A DNA stretch of 10,515 bases, taken from positions 1-10,515 of the forward strand of contig CALYVE010000032.1 in assembly GCA_945492935.1 (NCBI GenBank), in the 5' to 3' direction. Shown one piece after another: positions 1 through 7,011 of this stretch. This DNA is from an uncultured Lachnospiraceae bacterium (GTDB taxonomy: Bacteria; Bacillota; Clostridia; Lachnospirales; Lachnospiraceae). Numbering within the stretch: the stretch's first letter is position 1; every line of letters begins with the position of its first letter. The position numbers and the translations under genes are program-made. The notes under the pieces were generated by a model that ran no database searches, was not told the origin of the DNA, and saw nothing but the letters and a program-made list of their open reading frames with translations.

Positions 1-2343
1 GAAATCCTGCGTTGCGTCGTTGTAATATAATATGTCGTATGTGTCATTACTGATAACGAGCATCGGTGTCTGGACAAGGTTAAAAGCATTGACAACATCG
101 TCACGAAGCAGTGATAAATTCTGCTGTCTGTGCTTGGAACATACGGCCTCTGCGATTGCCTTGAAGAAAATCTGGAACAATTCAATCATTTGCGCATCCC
201 AGACAATGTCGGTTGTACAATTATAGAATCCGATATATCCAATGACTGTGCCGTTCATCACAATGCGTGATTGCAGAAGCGAAGTAATACCAAGCTGCAG
301 TAATTTGTCGGTAGAGCCCGGAATGTTTGATGATTCCGTATTCGCAATATAGGTTATTCCGTTCTGGCTTATTGCATCGATATTTCGAAAAAGCTCCGCA
401 GGAAAATGTTCAGAACGGGGCATAGCATGTTCCTCTTTGTCCTTACACCAACGATGGGTGCAATCCAAAAAACTGTGATTAAAACCGTGCTCCCAAATGC
501 TGATTCTGTCAATTGGGTAAATATTTCCGAGAAGGTTGATTGCTTTTTCGATGTTGATGTATGTGTTTGGACCGGCATAAAGTGTTGTCATAAGCTCGCT
601 AATAATATGATTATCGGCAACGCCGGATTTGCCGGTTTTTGCAACCGAAGCATCCTCGCGACGATTCTCATAATGAACATGCTCCATTCCGTCCGTATAA
701 CAACAATACTGATCCTTGCCGGCTACCTTTGCATTGTAAAGCGCAACGTCTGCGCGGTCTAATAACGTGTCATAGGTGATTTGTTCATTGGTAGCAACGA
801 TACCGATACTGAGTGTAACCTTGCAGGTGTCGCCGCCCGGGTAAAGTCGTCTCAAGCGGTTTGCAATTAATTTTGCCTTTTCTTCGGCAAGCTGAATGTC
901 TAAAATATTGTCAAGGTACATACAGAATTCGTCACCACCAAGACGTCCGCCAAAACCATATCCGTTTGATTCATCAAGAATGGCGCGCGCAATGTCGACG
1001 ATGACGTCATCACCCTTAAGGTGTCCATAGGTGTCATTGATTGCTTTGAAATTGTCAATATCAATCAGCATGAATACGTTATAGCTGTTACCGTTTAATT
1101 CGCGCAAATTCTCTTTGATACGGTTCTCGGTTGTAACCTTGTTGAAAAGTCCGGTCATCTGATCGGTCTCGGATTTCGCTAACAGCTGTAGCTGACGTGT
1201 TTTTTGCGCATGAATGTTACGAAGAAGACCGACGGCACGAATTGGCTTTTCGGCTTCGTCGTAAATGGTAGAAAATGATGCGACATACCACTGGTAGCCG
1301 CCGTTTTTTGTGTTGAGAAGAAGCTCTGTTGAGTGGTATTCGGTACCAACGCTCATCAAATAGCAAAGTTCAGCAAAGCTTTCTGTGCTTTCCGGAGCAA
1401 CCATGCCGTTTAACACCAATGTCTTTTCGGGTTTGATAACAAAGGATTCTCCGGCAAAGAAATTGCGGAATTTGTCAGCAAATGTAATGGTGTCTTCTTT
1501 GATATCATACTCAAACGGAAGCTCCTCTGAAATGTCAGAGATAATCAGATATTTCTGCTCTTCAAGCGCGGCCTTCATCTCGGCGATTTTGAGATTTGTA
1601 ATGTCGGAAACAACCATGTTTACAACAGGGAAGCCATCCTGATATTCACCGGAACGGGCAAAAATAGCGTTGACCCATTTGGTTGTTCCGTTTGCGCAAT
1701 TGATGCGGAAATTCAAAATCTTCGAGGATGAATATTCACTCAAATCGGCAAGTGCGTTGATGACAGTAGAAAGATCCTCATGGTAAACAAGCGACAATGT
1801 GCTTTTGCCGTATTTGTTTTTGAATTCCTCGACAGAATATCCATAAATTGTATAGAAATAATTGTTTGCCCAAATTAAAGAAAGTTTGTTATCCAGCAAA
1901 TGCTTGCTCAAGATACTTGGAACCGTATTGGCAAAAACCTCAAGGTCGTTGTGATGCTTTTCTTCAGATACAGGCGACTCGGAAGGTTCTTTTGAGATGG
2001 CACCAACTCCGATTTTAAGCTGAATCACCTCAGAACCGTCCTCGAGGAAAAAGGCTTCGCCGTTAATCAAAACCGGTAAAATGATGCCTGCCTTAGTGAC
2101 AATACGAGATGAAACCTGTAAAGTATTTGCAATGCTAAGCTGATAGCGCATAGATGTAACAACATCCATAAAATCATCCTTATGTAACAGTCGGTCAATA
2201 GTAAGTGGCTTTTTGATTAACTCGTCAGTCTGATAACCTGTCATGCCACAGAAAGCAGGGTCAAAGTCAAGAATCATATAAGGATTAGAACTTTGGATGA
2301 CAACTGTAGCAATCTGATTTGTGTTTGAATTGGATGGGTTCAT
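1..2343 (-). CDS. Multi-PAS/GAF diguanylate cyclase (GGDEF), 3' end beyond window
   Basis: The frame is open for 781 codons from the ATG at 2343 down to base 1 with no stop, so the C-terminus lies outside the window. Predicted domains are PAS at about residues 10-115, PAS at 135-250 (ending VVNMVVSDIT, a typical PAS/PAC end), a diverged PAS at 265-377, GGDEF at 388-550, a GAF-like sensor at 580-735, and a new PAS starting near 750 that is cut off. The cyclase core is intact: metal ligand D428, FK at 432-433, ND at 436-437, GH at 440-441, GD at 444-445, and GGDEF at 469-473 (bases 925-939). It should therefore make cyclic di-GMP from two GTP. The inhibitory RxxD site is absent: N460 and G463 occupy its R and D positions. 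No membrane segment is visible, so it is probably cytoplasmic. The ATG is preceded by AGAGGTGG. The missing end could hold another GGDEF, an EAL or only sensors. Confidence 0.9.
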   Translation of the reverse strand, partial: MNPSNSNTNQIATVVIQSSNPYMILDFDPAFCGMTGYQTDELIKKPLTIDRLLHKDDFMDVVTSMRYQLSIANTLQVSSRIVTKAGIILPVLINGEAFFLEDGSEVIQLKIGVGAISKEPSESPVSEEKHHNDLEVFANTVPSILSKHLLDNKLSLIWANNYFYTIYGYSVEEFKNKYGKSTLSLVYHEDLSTVINALADLSEYSSSKILNFRINCANGTTKWVNAIFARSGEYQDGFPVVNMVVSDITNLKIAEMKAALEEQKYLIISDISEELPFEYDIKEDTITFADKFRNFFAGESFVIKPEKTLVLNGMVAPESTESFAELCYLMSVGTEYHSTELLLNTKNGGYQWYVASFSTIYDEAEKPIRAVGLLRNIHAQKTRQLQLLAKSETDQMTGLFNKVTTENRIKENLRELNGNSYNVFMLIDIDNFKAINDTYGHLKGDDVIVDIARAILDESNGYGFGGRLGGDEFCMYLDNILDIQLAEEKAKLIANRLRRLYPGGDTCKVTLSIGIVATNEQITYDTLLDRADVALYNAKVAGKDQYCCYTDGMEHVHYENRREDASVAKTGKSGVADNHIISELMTTLYAGPNTYINIEKAINLLGNIYPIDRISIWEHGFNHSFLDCTHRWCKDKEEHAMPRSEHFPAELFRNIDAISQNGITYIANTESSNIPGSTDKLLQLGITSLLQSRIVMNGTVIGYIGFYNCTTDIVWDAQMIELFQIFFKAIAEAVCSKHRQQNLSLLRDDVVNAFNLVQTPMLVISNDTYDILYYNDATQDF

Positions 2344-2378
2344 TCGGCCACCTCTTTTCTGAAAAAATAATTACAATT

Positions 2379-2407
2379 ATTATATAAAAAAAGTCAATAT
2401 CCCGCAA
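2379..2407 (-). promoter_or_regulatory. Sigma-A-type promoter for the GGDEF gene
   Basis: Read on the minus strand, TTGCGG (2407-2402) lies 17 bases before a perfect TATAAT (2384-2379). This would give a leader of about 30 bases before the ATG at 2343. The -10 is strong and the -35 weak (3 of 6). A better-looking TTGACT at 2397-2392 is only 7 bases from this TATAAT and would need a poorer -10 further downstream. The site is inferred by eye. Confidence 0.5.
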
Positions 2408-2528
2408 TAAAAAAACAACAAAAAACAATATATTTCGACAGAAAGCAGGAGCTTATTTTGAATCCGAAAATGGAATAATACAATCTTGCGAATTTGTATA
2501 CGGAATGCGTGATAATCGGCTTTATTTC

Positions 2529-2557
2529 TTTACATATACTGCAAAAAATGATACAAT
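2529..2557 (+). promoter_or_regulatory. Extended -10 promoter for the membrane protein-glgB-DUF218 operon
   Basis: TTTACA (2529-2534), a 17-base spacer and TACAAT (2552-2557) match sigma-A boxes at 5 of 6 positions each. TG one base before the -10 adds an extended -10 element. Transcription would start near 2564, giving a leader of about 40 bases before the ATG at 2604. This is the only good plus-strand promoter before glgB and fits transcription of the three following genes together. Confidence 0.65.
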
Positions 2558-2603
2558 ATAACAACGTATTTTTACATATATTTAGAAGAAGTTGGTTATC
2601 AAA

Positions 2604-3257
2604 ATGGAGATATACAAGAAACACCAGTTGATTGCGAGTGTGAGTGTGGCATTGTTCATTGTCTACACAGCATTCATTTTACTTGCAATGAATCAAAGCG
2701 TTTACAAGCGCTGTGTCAAGGACTATAAACCGATCACGGCGGAGGGAGTAACCGTATCAGAATTTGAAGCAGTGTTATGCTTTGAACAGTTGTCAGAGTC
2801 TTTTCGAAGATTTTTTCACAAAACAGATGAGTTTGGCGCTTACACGTTGACGGGCGCAAACATCAAAAAAATCGCCGGACTGAAAGGCTATTACCGCATG
2901 GCATGGGTGATAGCGATAATCAGTTTTGTGATGATGATTAACAGCTTTAGCATTTTATCAAAGCGAAGATTGTATAAGCCATTTAATTATGGCAGCATTC
3001 TTGCAGGCGGATTGACGGCCTTGCACTGGCTTATCCTTATGAAGGCGAAACGGCCGGTTCTTGCCGGAGTACGAGCGATGATTTTGCATGAGAATTATGA
3101 TTATTTTGCAGATGGAGATTTGCTCAAAACAATGATTCCGCCGGAGTATGCGAGGTCCATGCTGCTACACTATTTGTTGCTTGTATTCATTCTTAGCCTT
3201 TTGATGATTGGAATTCGCCTTTTCATTTTATATAAAGGCAGACCACATCGTTTTTAA
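2604..3257 (+). CDS. Four-helix integral membrane protein, DUF1461-like
   Basis: The predicted protein has 217 residues. Hydrophobic helices lie at about 9-29, 98-118, 127-147 and 187-210. A soluble loop of roughly 70 residues separates helices 1 and 2, and a shorter loop of about 40 separates helices 3 and 4. This layout, and the second loop with a YDYF motif (165-168), DLLKTMIPPEY (172-182) and then the last helix, resembles the DUF1461/TIGR01906 family of Firmicutes membrane proteins, whose function is unknown. The match is from memory and is weak in the first half. I chose ATG 2604 because the alternative in-frame TTG at 2592 directly abuts the purine-rich AGAAGAAG (2584-2591), which leaves no room for a ribosome binding site; from ATG 2604 the gap is 12 bases, also not ideal. 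The gene is 41 bases from glgB in the same direction, so it is likely its operon partner, but nothing ties it to glycogen metabolism. Confidence 0.75.
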   Translation: MEIYKKHQLIASVSVALFIVYTAFILLAMNQSVYKRCVKDYKPITAEGVTVSEFEAVLCFEQLSESFRRFFHKTDEFGAYTLTGANIKKIAGLKGYYRMAWVIAIISFVMMINSFSILSKRRLYKPFNYGSILAGGLTALHWLILMKAKRPVLAGVRAMILHENYDYFADGDLLKTMIPPEYARSMLLHYLLLVFILSLLMIGIRLFILYKGRPHRF

Positions 3258-3298
3258 GTGCGAACTTGTACAAAATAAAAGATAGACGGAGGTATACA

Positions 3299-5518
3299 AT
3301 GAACGAGAGATTACATAATTGGGTTAATTGGGTGTTGTATGATGAGCTTGCGGAAGGAAGACTTAATGCACCAAAACATTTGTTAGGAATACATGATTAT
3401 GGTGAGGGACAGGTTGTTACGGTATATCGGCCGCATGCCAAAAAAGTTTGCATTACAACGGTTACCGGCAAAAATCCGATTGAGATGGATTGGCTTGCGA
3501 ATGGGTTGTATGGCATTTATTTTCCAAAAAAGAAAATAAAAGGGAACAAGTATCGTATAGAGACGACTTATCAGGATGGTACAACTGTTCTCACGGCTGA
3601 CTGCTATGCATTTGAATCTCAGATTACGAAATTTGATGCTTATTTGTTCGCAGAAGGAAAAAATTATGATATTTATGAAAAACTCGGCGCACACCCTATG
3701 ACGATTGACGGGGTGAAGGGTACGTATTTCGCAGTATGGGCGCCAAATGCGCGTCGTGTAAGTGTTGTCGGCGATTTCAATATGTGGGATGGCGCACTCC
3801 ATCCAATGCAGATTCTTCAGACATCCGGTATCTACGAGATATTTATTCCGGATGTAAAACCGGGGGCTGTTTACAAGTTCCAGATTTTAACCCGTAGCGG
3901 GGATATTTTGTATAAGGCAGACCCATATGCAAATTATGCGCAGGTTCGTCCGGACAATGCAAATATCGTTGTTGATCTCAATAAATTCAAATGGACGGAT
4001 CAGCCATGGGTGGATGCACGCAAAAAATTCAGCCGTGTAAAACGTATGAAGAGCACAATGTCCATTTATGAGTGTCATCTTGGCTCATGGAAGAAGCGTA
4101 TTGAAGATTCGGATTTTGGTTTCTACAATTATCGCGAGCTTGCAAAAATGCTCGGAGATTACGTGACCGATATGGGATACACACATATCGAGATTCTGGG
4201 CATTGCGGAATATCCGTTTGATGGCTCATGGGGCTATCAGGTAACAAATTACTATGCACCTACAAGCCGTTACGGTACGCCGGAAGATTTTATGTATTTT
4301 GTGGATTATATGCATAAGATCGGTATCGGGGTGATTCTTGACTGGGTACCTGCACACTTCCCAAGAGATGCACACGGACTTGGACGGTTCGACGGAATGC
4401 CGCTTTATGAACACCCGGACTCACGCCGCGGAGAGCATCCTGACTGGGGCACATATATTTTTGATTACGGTCGTACGGAGGTAGCGAATTTCCTCATTGC
4501 AAATGCTTTGTTCTGGGTTGAGAAGTTCCATATTGATGCGCTTCGTGTGGATGCTGTCGCTTCAATGTTGTACCTGGATTATGGAAAACGCGATGGCGAA
4601 TGGCTCCCGAATAAGGATGGCGGTAATGAAAATTACGATGCAATTAAGCTTTTGCAAAATGTAAATGCAATTATGGAGGAACGAAACCCTGGTGCGTATC
4701 TGATTGCGGAGGAGTCGACTGCGTGGGCAGGCGTTACCGCACCGGCTTCCATGAATGGTCTTGGATTCCTCTTTAAATGGAACATGGGATGGATGAATGA
4801 CTTCTTGGAATATATGAAGCTTGATCCATACTTCCGTTCCTTTAACCACAATAAATTGACATTTAGTCTGTCTTATACGTATTCTGAAAATTATATCCTT
4901 GTCATTTCGCATGATGAGGTTGTGCACCTGAAGTGTTCGATGATTAATAAGATGCCGGGTTATGAGGTTGACAAATTTGCAAACCTTCGTACCGCATACG
5001 GATTTATGTTTGGACATCCGGGAAAGAAGCTTCTTTTTATGGGACAGGAGTTTGCGCAGCTTCGTGAGTGGAGTGAGGCAAGAAGCCTTGACTGGCATCT
5101 GCTTGACCAGCCATTGCATAAGCAGATGCAGGATTTTGTTCGCGAGCTGAATCATTTGTATAGAGAGTATGATGCATTGTATTACAATGACAACGAGCCG
5201 ATGGGCTTTGAGTGGATTAAGTGTGATGATGCAGAGTCAGGTATCGTAGCATTTGTTCGTCGTGGTAGCAGTGCAAAGAATCAACTTATGTTTGTATGTA
5301 ACTTTGTACCGGTTGAGCGTACAACCCATTTGATTGGCGCACCATGTGACACAACGTATGAAGAAATCCTGAATTCAGACGATGTCAGGTTCGGCGGACA
5401 GGGAAGACTCAACGGTACTGTAAAGGCAATCAAGCAACCTTGTGACCGTATGGAGTACTCTGTAAGTTTGACTATACCACCACTTTCTGTTATGGTATTC
5501 AGATACGATTACAAATAA
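3299..5518 (+). CDS. glgB: 1,4-alpha-glucan (glycogen) branching enzyme
   Basis: GlgB (GH13, EC 2.4.1.18) cuts alpha-1,4 glucan chains and rejoins the fragments by alpha-1,6 links during glycogen synthesis in the cytoplasm. The 739-residue product has the full-length two-module N-terminus: a CBM48-like module at about 25-110 and a second at 125-225 (GTYFAVWAPNARRVSVVGDF at 141-160). The GH13 barrel spans about 255-620, with a beta-sandwich C-domain at 635-739. Catalytic regions are intact: DWVPAH (348-353), RVDAVASM with nucleophile D418, AEEST with acid/base E471, and SHDEVVH with D539. The spacings 418/471/539 match E. coli 405/458/526. ATG 3299 is chosen because GGAGG (3288-3292) lies 6 bases upstream; an in-frame TTG at 3266 has no such site. 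No other glycogen gene is in the window. Just after region IV, L544 and C546 replace the G and K of the E. coli-type HGKKS stretch. Confidence 0.97.
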   Translation: MNERLHNWVNWVLYDELAEGRLNAPKHLLGIHDYGEGQVVTVYRPHAKKVCITTVTGKNPIEMDWLANGLYGIYFPKKKIKGNKYRIETTYQDGTTVLTADCYAFESQITKFDAYLFAEGKNYDIYEKLGAHPMTIDGVKGTYFAVWAPNARRVSVVGDFNMWDGALHPMQILQTSGIYEIFIPDVKPGAVYKFQILTRSGDILYKADPYANYAQVRPDNANIVVDLNKFKWTDQPWVDARKKFSRVKRMKSTMSIYECHLGSWKKRIEDSDFGFYNYRELAKMLGDYVTDMGYTHIEILGIAEYPFDGSWGYQVTNYYAPTSRYGTPEDFMYFVDYMHKIGIGVILDWVPAHFPRDAHGLGRFDGMPLYEHPDSRRGEHPDWGTYIFDYGRTEVANFLIANALFWVEKFHIDALRVDAVASMLYLDYGKRDGEWLPNKDGGNENYDAIKLLQNVNAIMEERNPGAYLIAEESTAWAGVTAPASMNGLGFLFKWNMGWMNDFLEYMKLDPYFRSFNHNKLTFSLSYTYSENYILVISHDEVVHLKCSMINKMPGYEVDKFANLRTAYGFMFGHPGKKLLFMGQEFAQLREWSEARSLDWHLLDQPLHKQMQDFVRELNHLYREYDALYYNDNEPMGFEWIKCDDAESGIVAFVRRGSSAKNQLMFVCNFVPVERTTHLIGAPCDTTYEEILNSDDVRFGGQGRLNGTVKAIKQPCDRMEYSVSLTIPPLSVMVFRYDYK

Positions 5519-5529
5519 GGTAATGAGCT

Positions 5530-6147
5530 ATGAAAAAAATAGATAAAGTAACAAGAGCGATTCTAAAAGGAGCGAAGCTTATTGTGATTGCGGTTGTTTC
5601 TGTTGCACTGATGGGAATGTTGTTTCTCGCAGGTGTGAACCTCTATATGAAACAAAGTGTCAAGAAACGAATCCTCACAGTAGAGGCGGCGGCAGAGCTA
5701 AATGACGTTGATTGTATTCTTGTTTTGGGAGCTTCCGTATATGGCGATTCACCGAGTCCGATGCTTGCCGATCGTGTACAGCGTGGTGTCGATGTATATA
5801 AGGCCGGCGGAGGGACAACCAAATTACTAATGAGTGGTGACCATGGCGGCGAATACTATGATGAAGTAAATGTCATGAAAAAATATGCAAAGGATGAGGG
5901 CGTTCCGTCCGAAGATATTTTTATGGATCATGCAGGTTTTTCTACCTATGATTCGATGTATCGTGCCCGGTCGGTGTTTGGAGCAAAGAAGGTTATCATT
6001 GTAACACAGCGATATCATTTATATCGCGCTGTCTATATAGCAAAAAAACTCGGAATGGATGCGTATGGAGTGGCGGCTGAGGACATTTCCTATGGCGGAC
6101 ACATTGATTTGGCGGGAAACGGCGATGTCACAAACGACAAAGAATAA
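5530..6147 (+). CDS. Membrane-anchored SanA/YdcF-type DUF218 protein, apparently shortened near the C-terminus
   Basis: The product has 205 residues: a basic N-terminus, one membrane helix at about 16-38, and a DUF218 domain from about 60. Family motifs are ILVLGASVYGDSPSPMLADR (63-82), a nucleotide-fold-like LLMSGDHGG (99-107), DEVNVMKKYA (111-120), TYDSMYRARSVF (139-150), and VTQRYHLYRAVYIAKKLGMD (158-177). SanA is linked to envelope barrier function and vancomycin exclusion in E. coli; the biochemical role of DUF218 proteins is unclear. In the relatives I remember, the block after the GVAA-type motif holds RE..AR.KDF and a PKP.FLG motif. Here the sequence goes straight from YGG (188-190) to the usual-looking tail HIDLAGNGDVTND (191-203), so about 30-40 residues seem missing in frame. 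The start is 11 bases after the glgB stop, which suggests co-transcription and possibly coupled translation. Confidence 0.88.
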   Translation: MKKIDKVTRAILKGAKLIVIAVVSVALMGMLFLAGVNLYMKQSVKKRILTVEAAAELNDVDCILVLGASVYGDSPSPMLADRVQRGVDVYKAGGGTTKLLMSGDHGGEYYDEVNVMKKYAKDEGVPSEDIFMDHAGFSTYDSMYRARSVFGAKKVIIVTQRYHLYRAVYIAKKLGMDAYGVAAEDISYGGHIDLAGNGDVTNDKE

Positions 6148-6151
6148 ACTG

Positions 6152-6186
6152 TTAACAAAATTTTTATATAAACGGTAATAATACCG
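6152..6186 (+). promoter_or_regulatory. Possible promoter with overlapping inverted repeat before purO
   Basis: TTAACA (6152-6157) is followed after 18 bases by TAATAA (6176-6181), or after 19 by AATAAT (6177-6182). The -10 lies inside a perfect 5+4+5 inverted repeat, CGGTA-ATAA-TACCG (6173-6186). A repressor site overlapping the -10 is possible, but the repeat does not resemble the Bacillus PurBox that I know, and short inverted repeats arise by chance. Confidence 0.35.
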
Positions 6187-6206
6187 GGATGTGGAGGATT
6201 TATTAT

Positions 6207-6926
6207 ATGAAGAAGTTATCATTGGCACAGGAGCTGACTGCAAATGCTTATCCGGGACGCGGAATCGTAATCGGAAAATCAGCAGATGGCAAGAAGGCGG
6301 TTACTGCTTACTGGATTATGGGTAGAAGCGAGAATTCTCGTAATCGAGTATTTACTGAGACGGAGGATGGCATTAAGACAGAAGCTGCAGACCCATCAAA
6401 GCTTACGGATCCACATCTTATAATTTATTCACCTGTTCGTGTGCTTGGAAACAAGACAATCGTAACAAACGGTGATCAGACAGACACGATTTATGAATTG
6501 ATGGACAAACAGCAGACATTTGAGCAGGCACTTCGCACAAGAGAATATGAGGATGACGCACCAAACTACACACCTCGTATTTCCGGTATTATGCATGTGG
6601 AGGGCGGTACTTATAATTATGCAATGTCTATTCTTAAGTCAGCAGACGGCAATCCGGATTGTTGCGAAAGATTTACATTTACCTATACAAATCCTTTGAA
6701 CGGAACAGGTCATTTCATTCATACTTATATGGGAGATGGCAATCCGCTTCCGAGCTTTGAGGGTGAACCGAAGCTTGTTGACATTCCGGATGATATTGAT
6801 GCATTCACAGAGATGCTTTGGACATCATTAAATGAGGATAATAAGGTATCATTATTCGTACGTTTTATTGATATCGAGACAGGCGTTGCAACGTCAAGGA
6901 TTGTAAACAAGTATTCAAAAGAATAG
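6207..6926 (+). CDS. purO: IMP cyclohydrolase, PurO-type (IMP_cyclohyd family)
   Basis: The 239-residue protein closes the ring of FAICAR to form IMP, the final step of de novo purine synthesis. It belongs to the PurO-like family first known from archaea, not to the MGS-like domain of bacterial PurH. Family-typical stretches are YPGRGIVIGKSADGKKAV (15-32), AYWIMGRSENSRNRVF (34-49), TPRISGIMH (122-130) and GTGHFIHTYMGDGNPLPSF (166-184). It is soluble and has no signal peptide. ATG 6207 is chosen because GGAGG (6193-6197) lies 9 bases before it; the upstream ATG at 6189 would sit before that ribosome binding site. The next gene encodes the enzyme that supplies its substrate, 85 bases downstream, so the pair forms a two-step unit. 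Identification is by recalled family similarity. Confidence 0.92.
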   Translation: MKKLSLAQELTANAYPGRGIVIGKSADGKKAVTAYWIMGRSENSRNRVFTETEDGIKTEAADPSKLTDPHLIIYSPVRVLGNKTIVTNGDQTDTIYELMDKQQTFEQALRTREYEDDAPNYTPRISGIMHVEGGTYNYAMSILKSADGNPDCCERFTFTYTNPLNGTGHFIHTYMGDGNPLPSFEGEPKLVDIPDDIDAFTEMLWTSLNEDNKVSLFVRFIDIETGVATSRIVNKYSKE

Positions 6927-6930
6927 ATTC

Positions 6931-6962
6931 AATCCGGATTTCTTGCGCTTGCGCAGGGGATT
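6931..6962 (+). other. Hairpin-forming leader between purO and the AICAR formyltransferase
   Basis: AATCC (6931-6935) can pair with GGATT (6958-6962), enclosing a second stem of CTTGCG (6942-6947) with CGCAGG (6952-6957) and a CTTG loop; the inner stem contains one G-U pair. No T-run follows, so it is not a standard terminator. AATCCGGATT (6931-6940) is also a palindrome by itself and could compete with the larger fold. It could act as an RNA processing or stability element, or be chance. Confidence 0.3.
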
Positions 6963-7011
6963 CATTGTGAAAGATACATCTTATAAGGATATTTAGGAGG
7001 AGATTTAAAAA

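Noticed and set aside
406..762. Plus-strand open frame of 118 codons.
   Set aside because: It lies opposite the GGDEF/GAF coding frame, has no ribosome binding site of note, and the minus-strand frame is clearly coding.
2400..2528. Possible c-di-GMP riboswitch between the GGDEF gene and the glgB operon.
   Set aside because: I looked for conserved GEMM-type core bases and found none; the promoter lies downstream of this stretch, so it would not be in the transcript.
2394..2624. Minus-strand open frame of 76 codons in the divergent intergenic region.
   Set aside because: It is AT-rich and low in complexity, overlaps both promoters and the start of the next gene, and lacks a ribosome binding site.
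4562..5155. Minus-strand open frame of 197 codons inside glgB.
   Set aside because: It is an antisense shadow of a highly conserved enzyme; its translation resembles no family I know.
6965..6987. TTGTGA...TATAAG before the AICAR formyltransferase as a promoter.
   Set aside because: The boxes are only 11 bases apart, too close for sigma-A.
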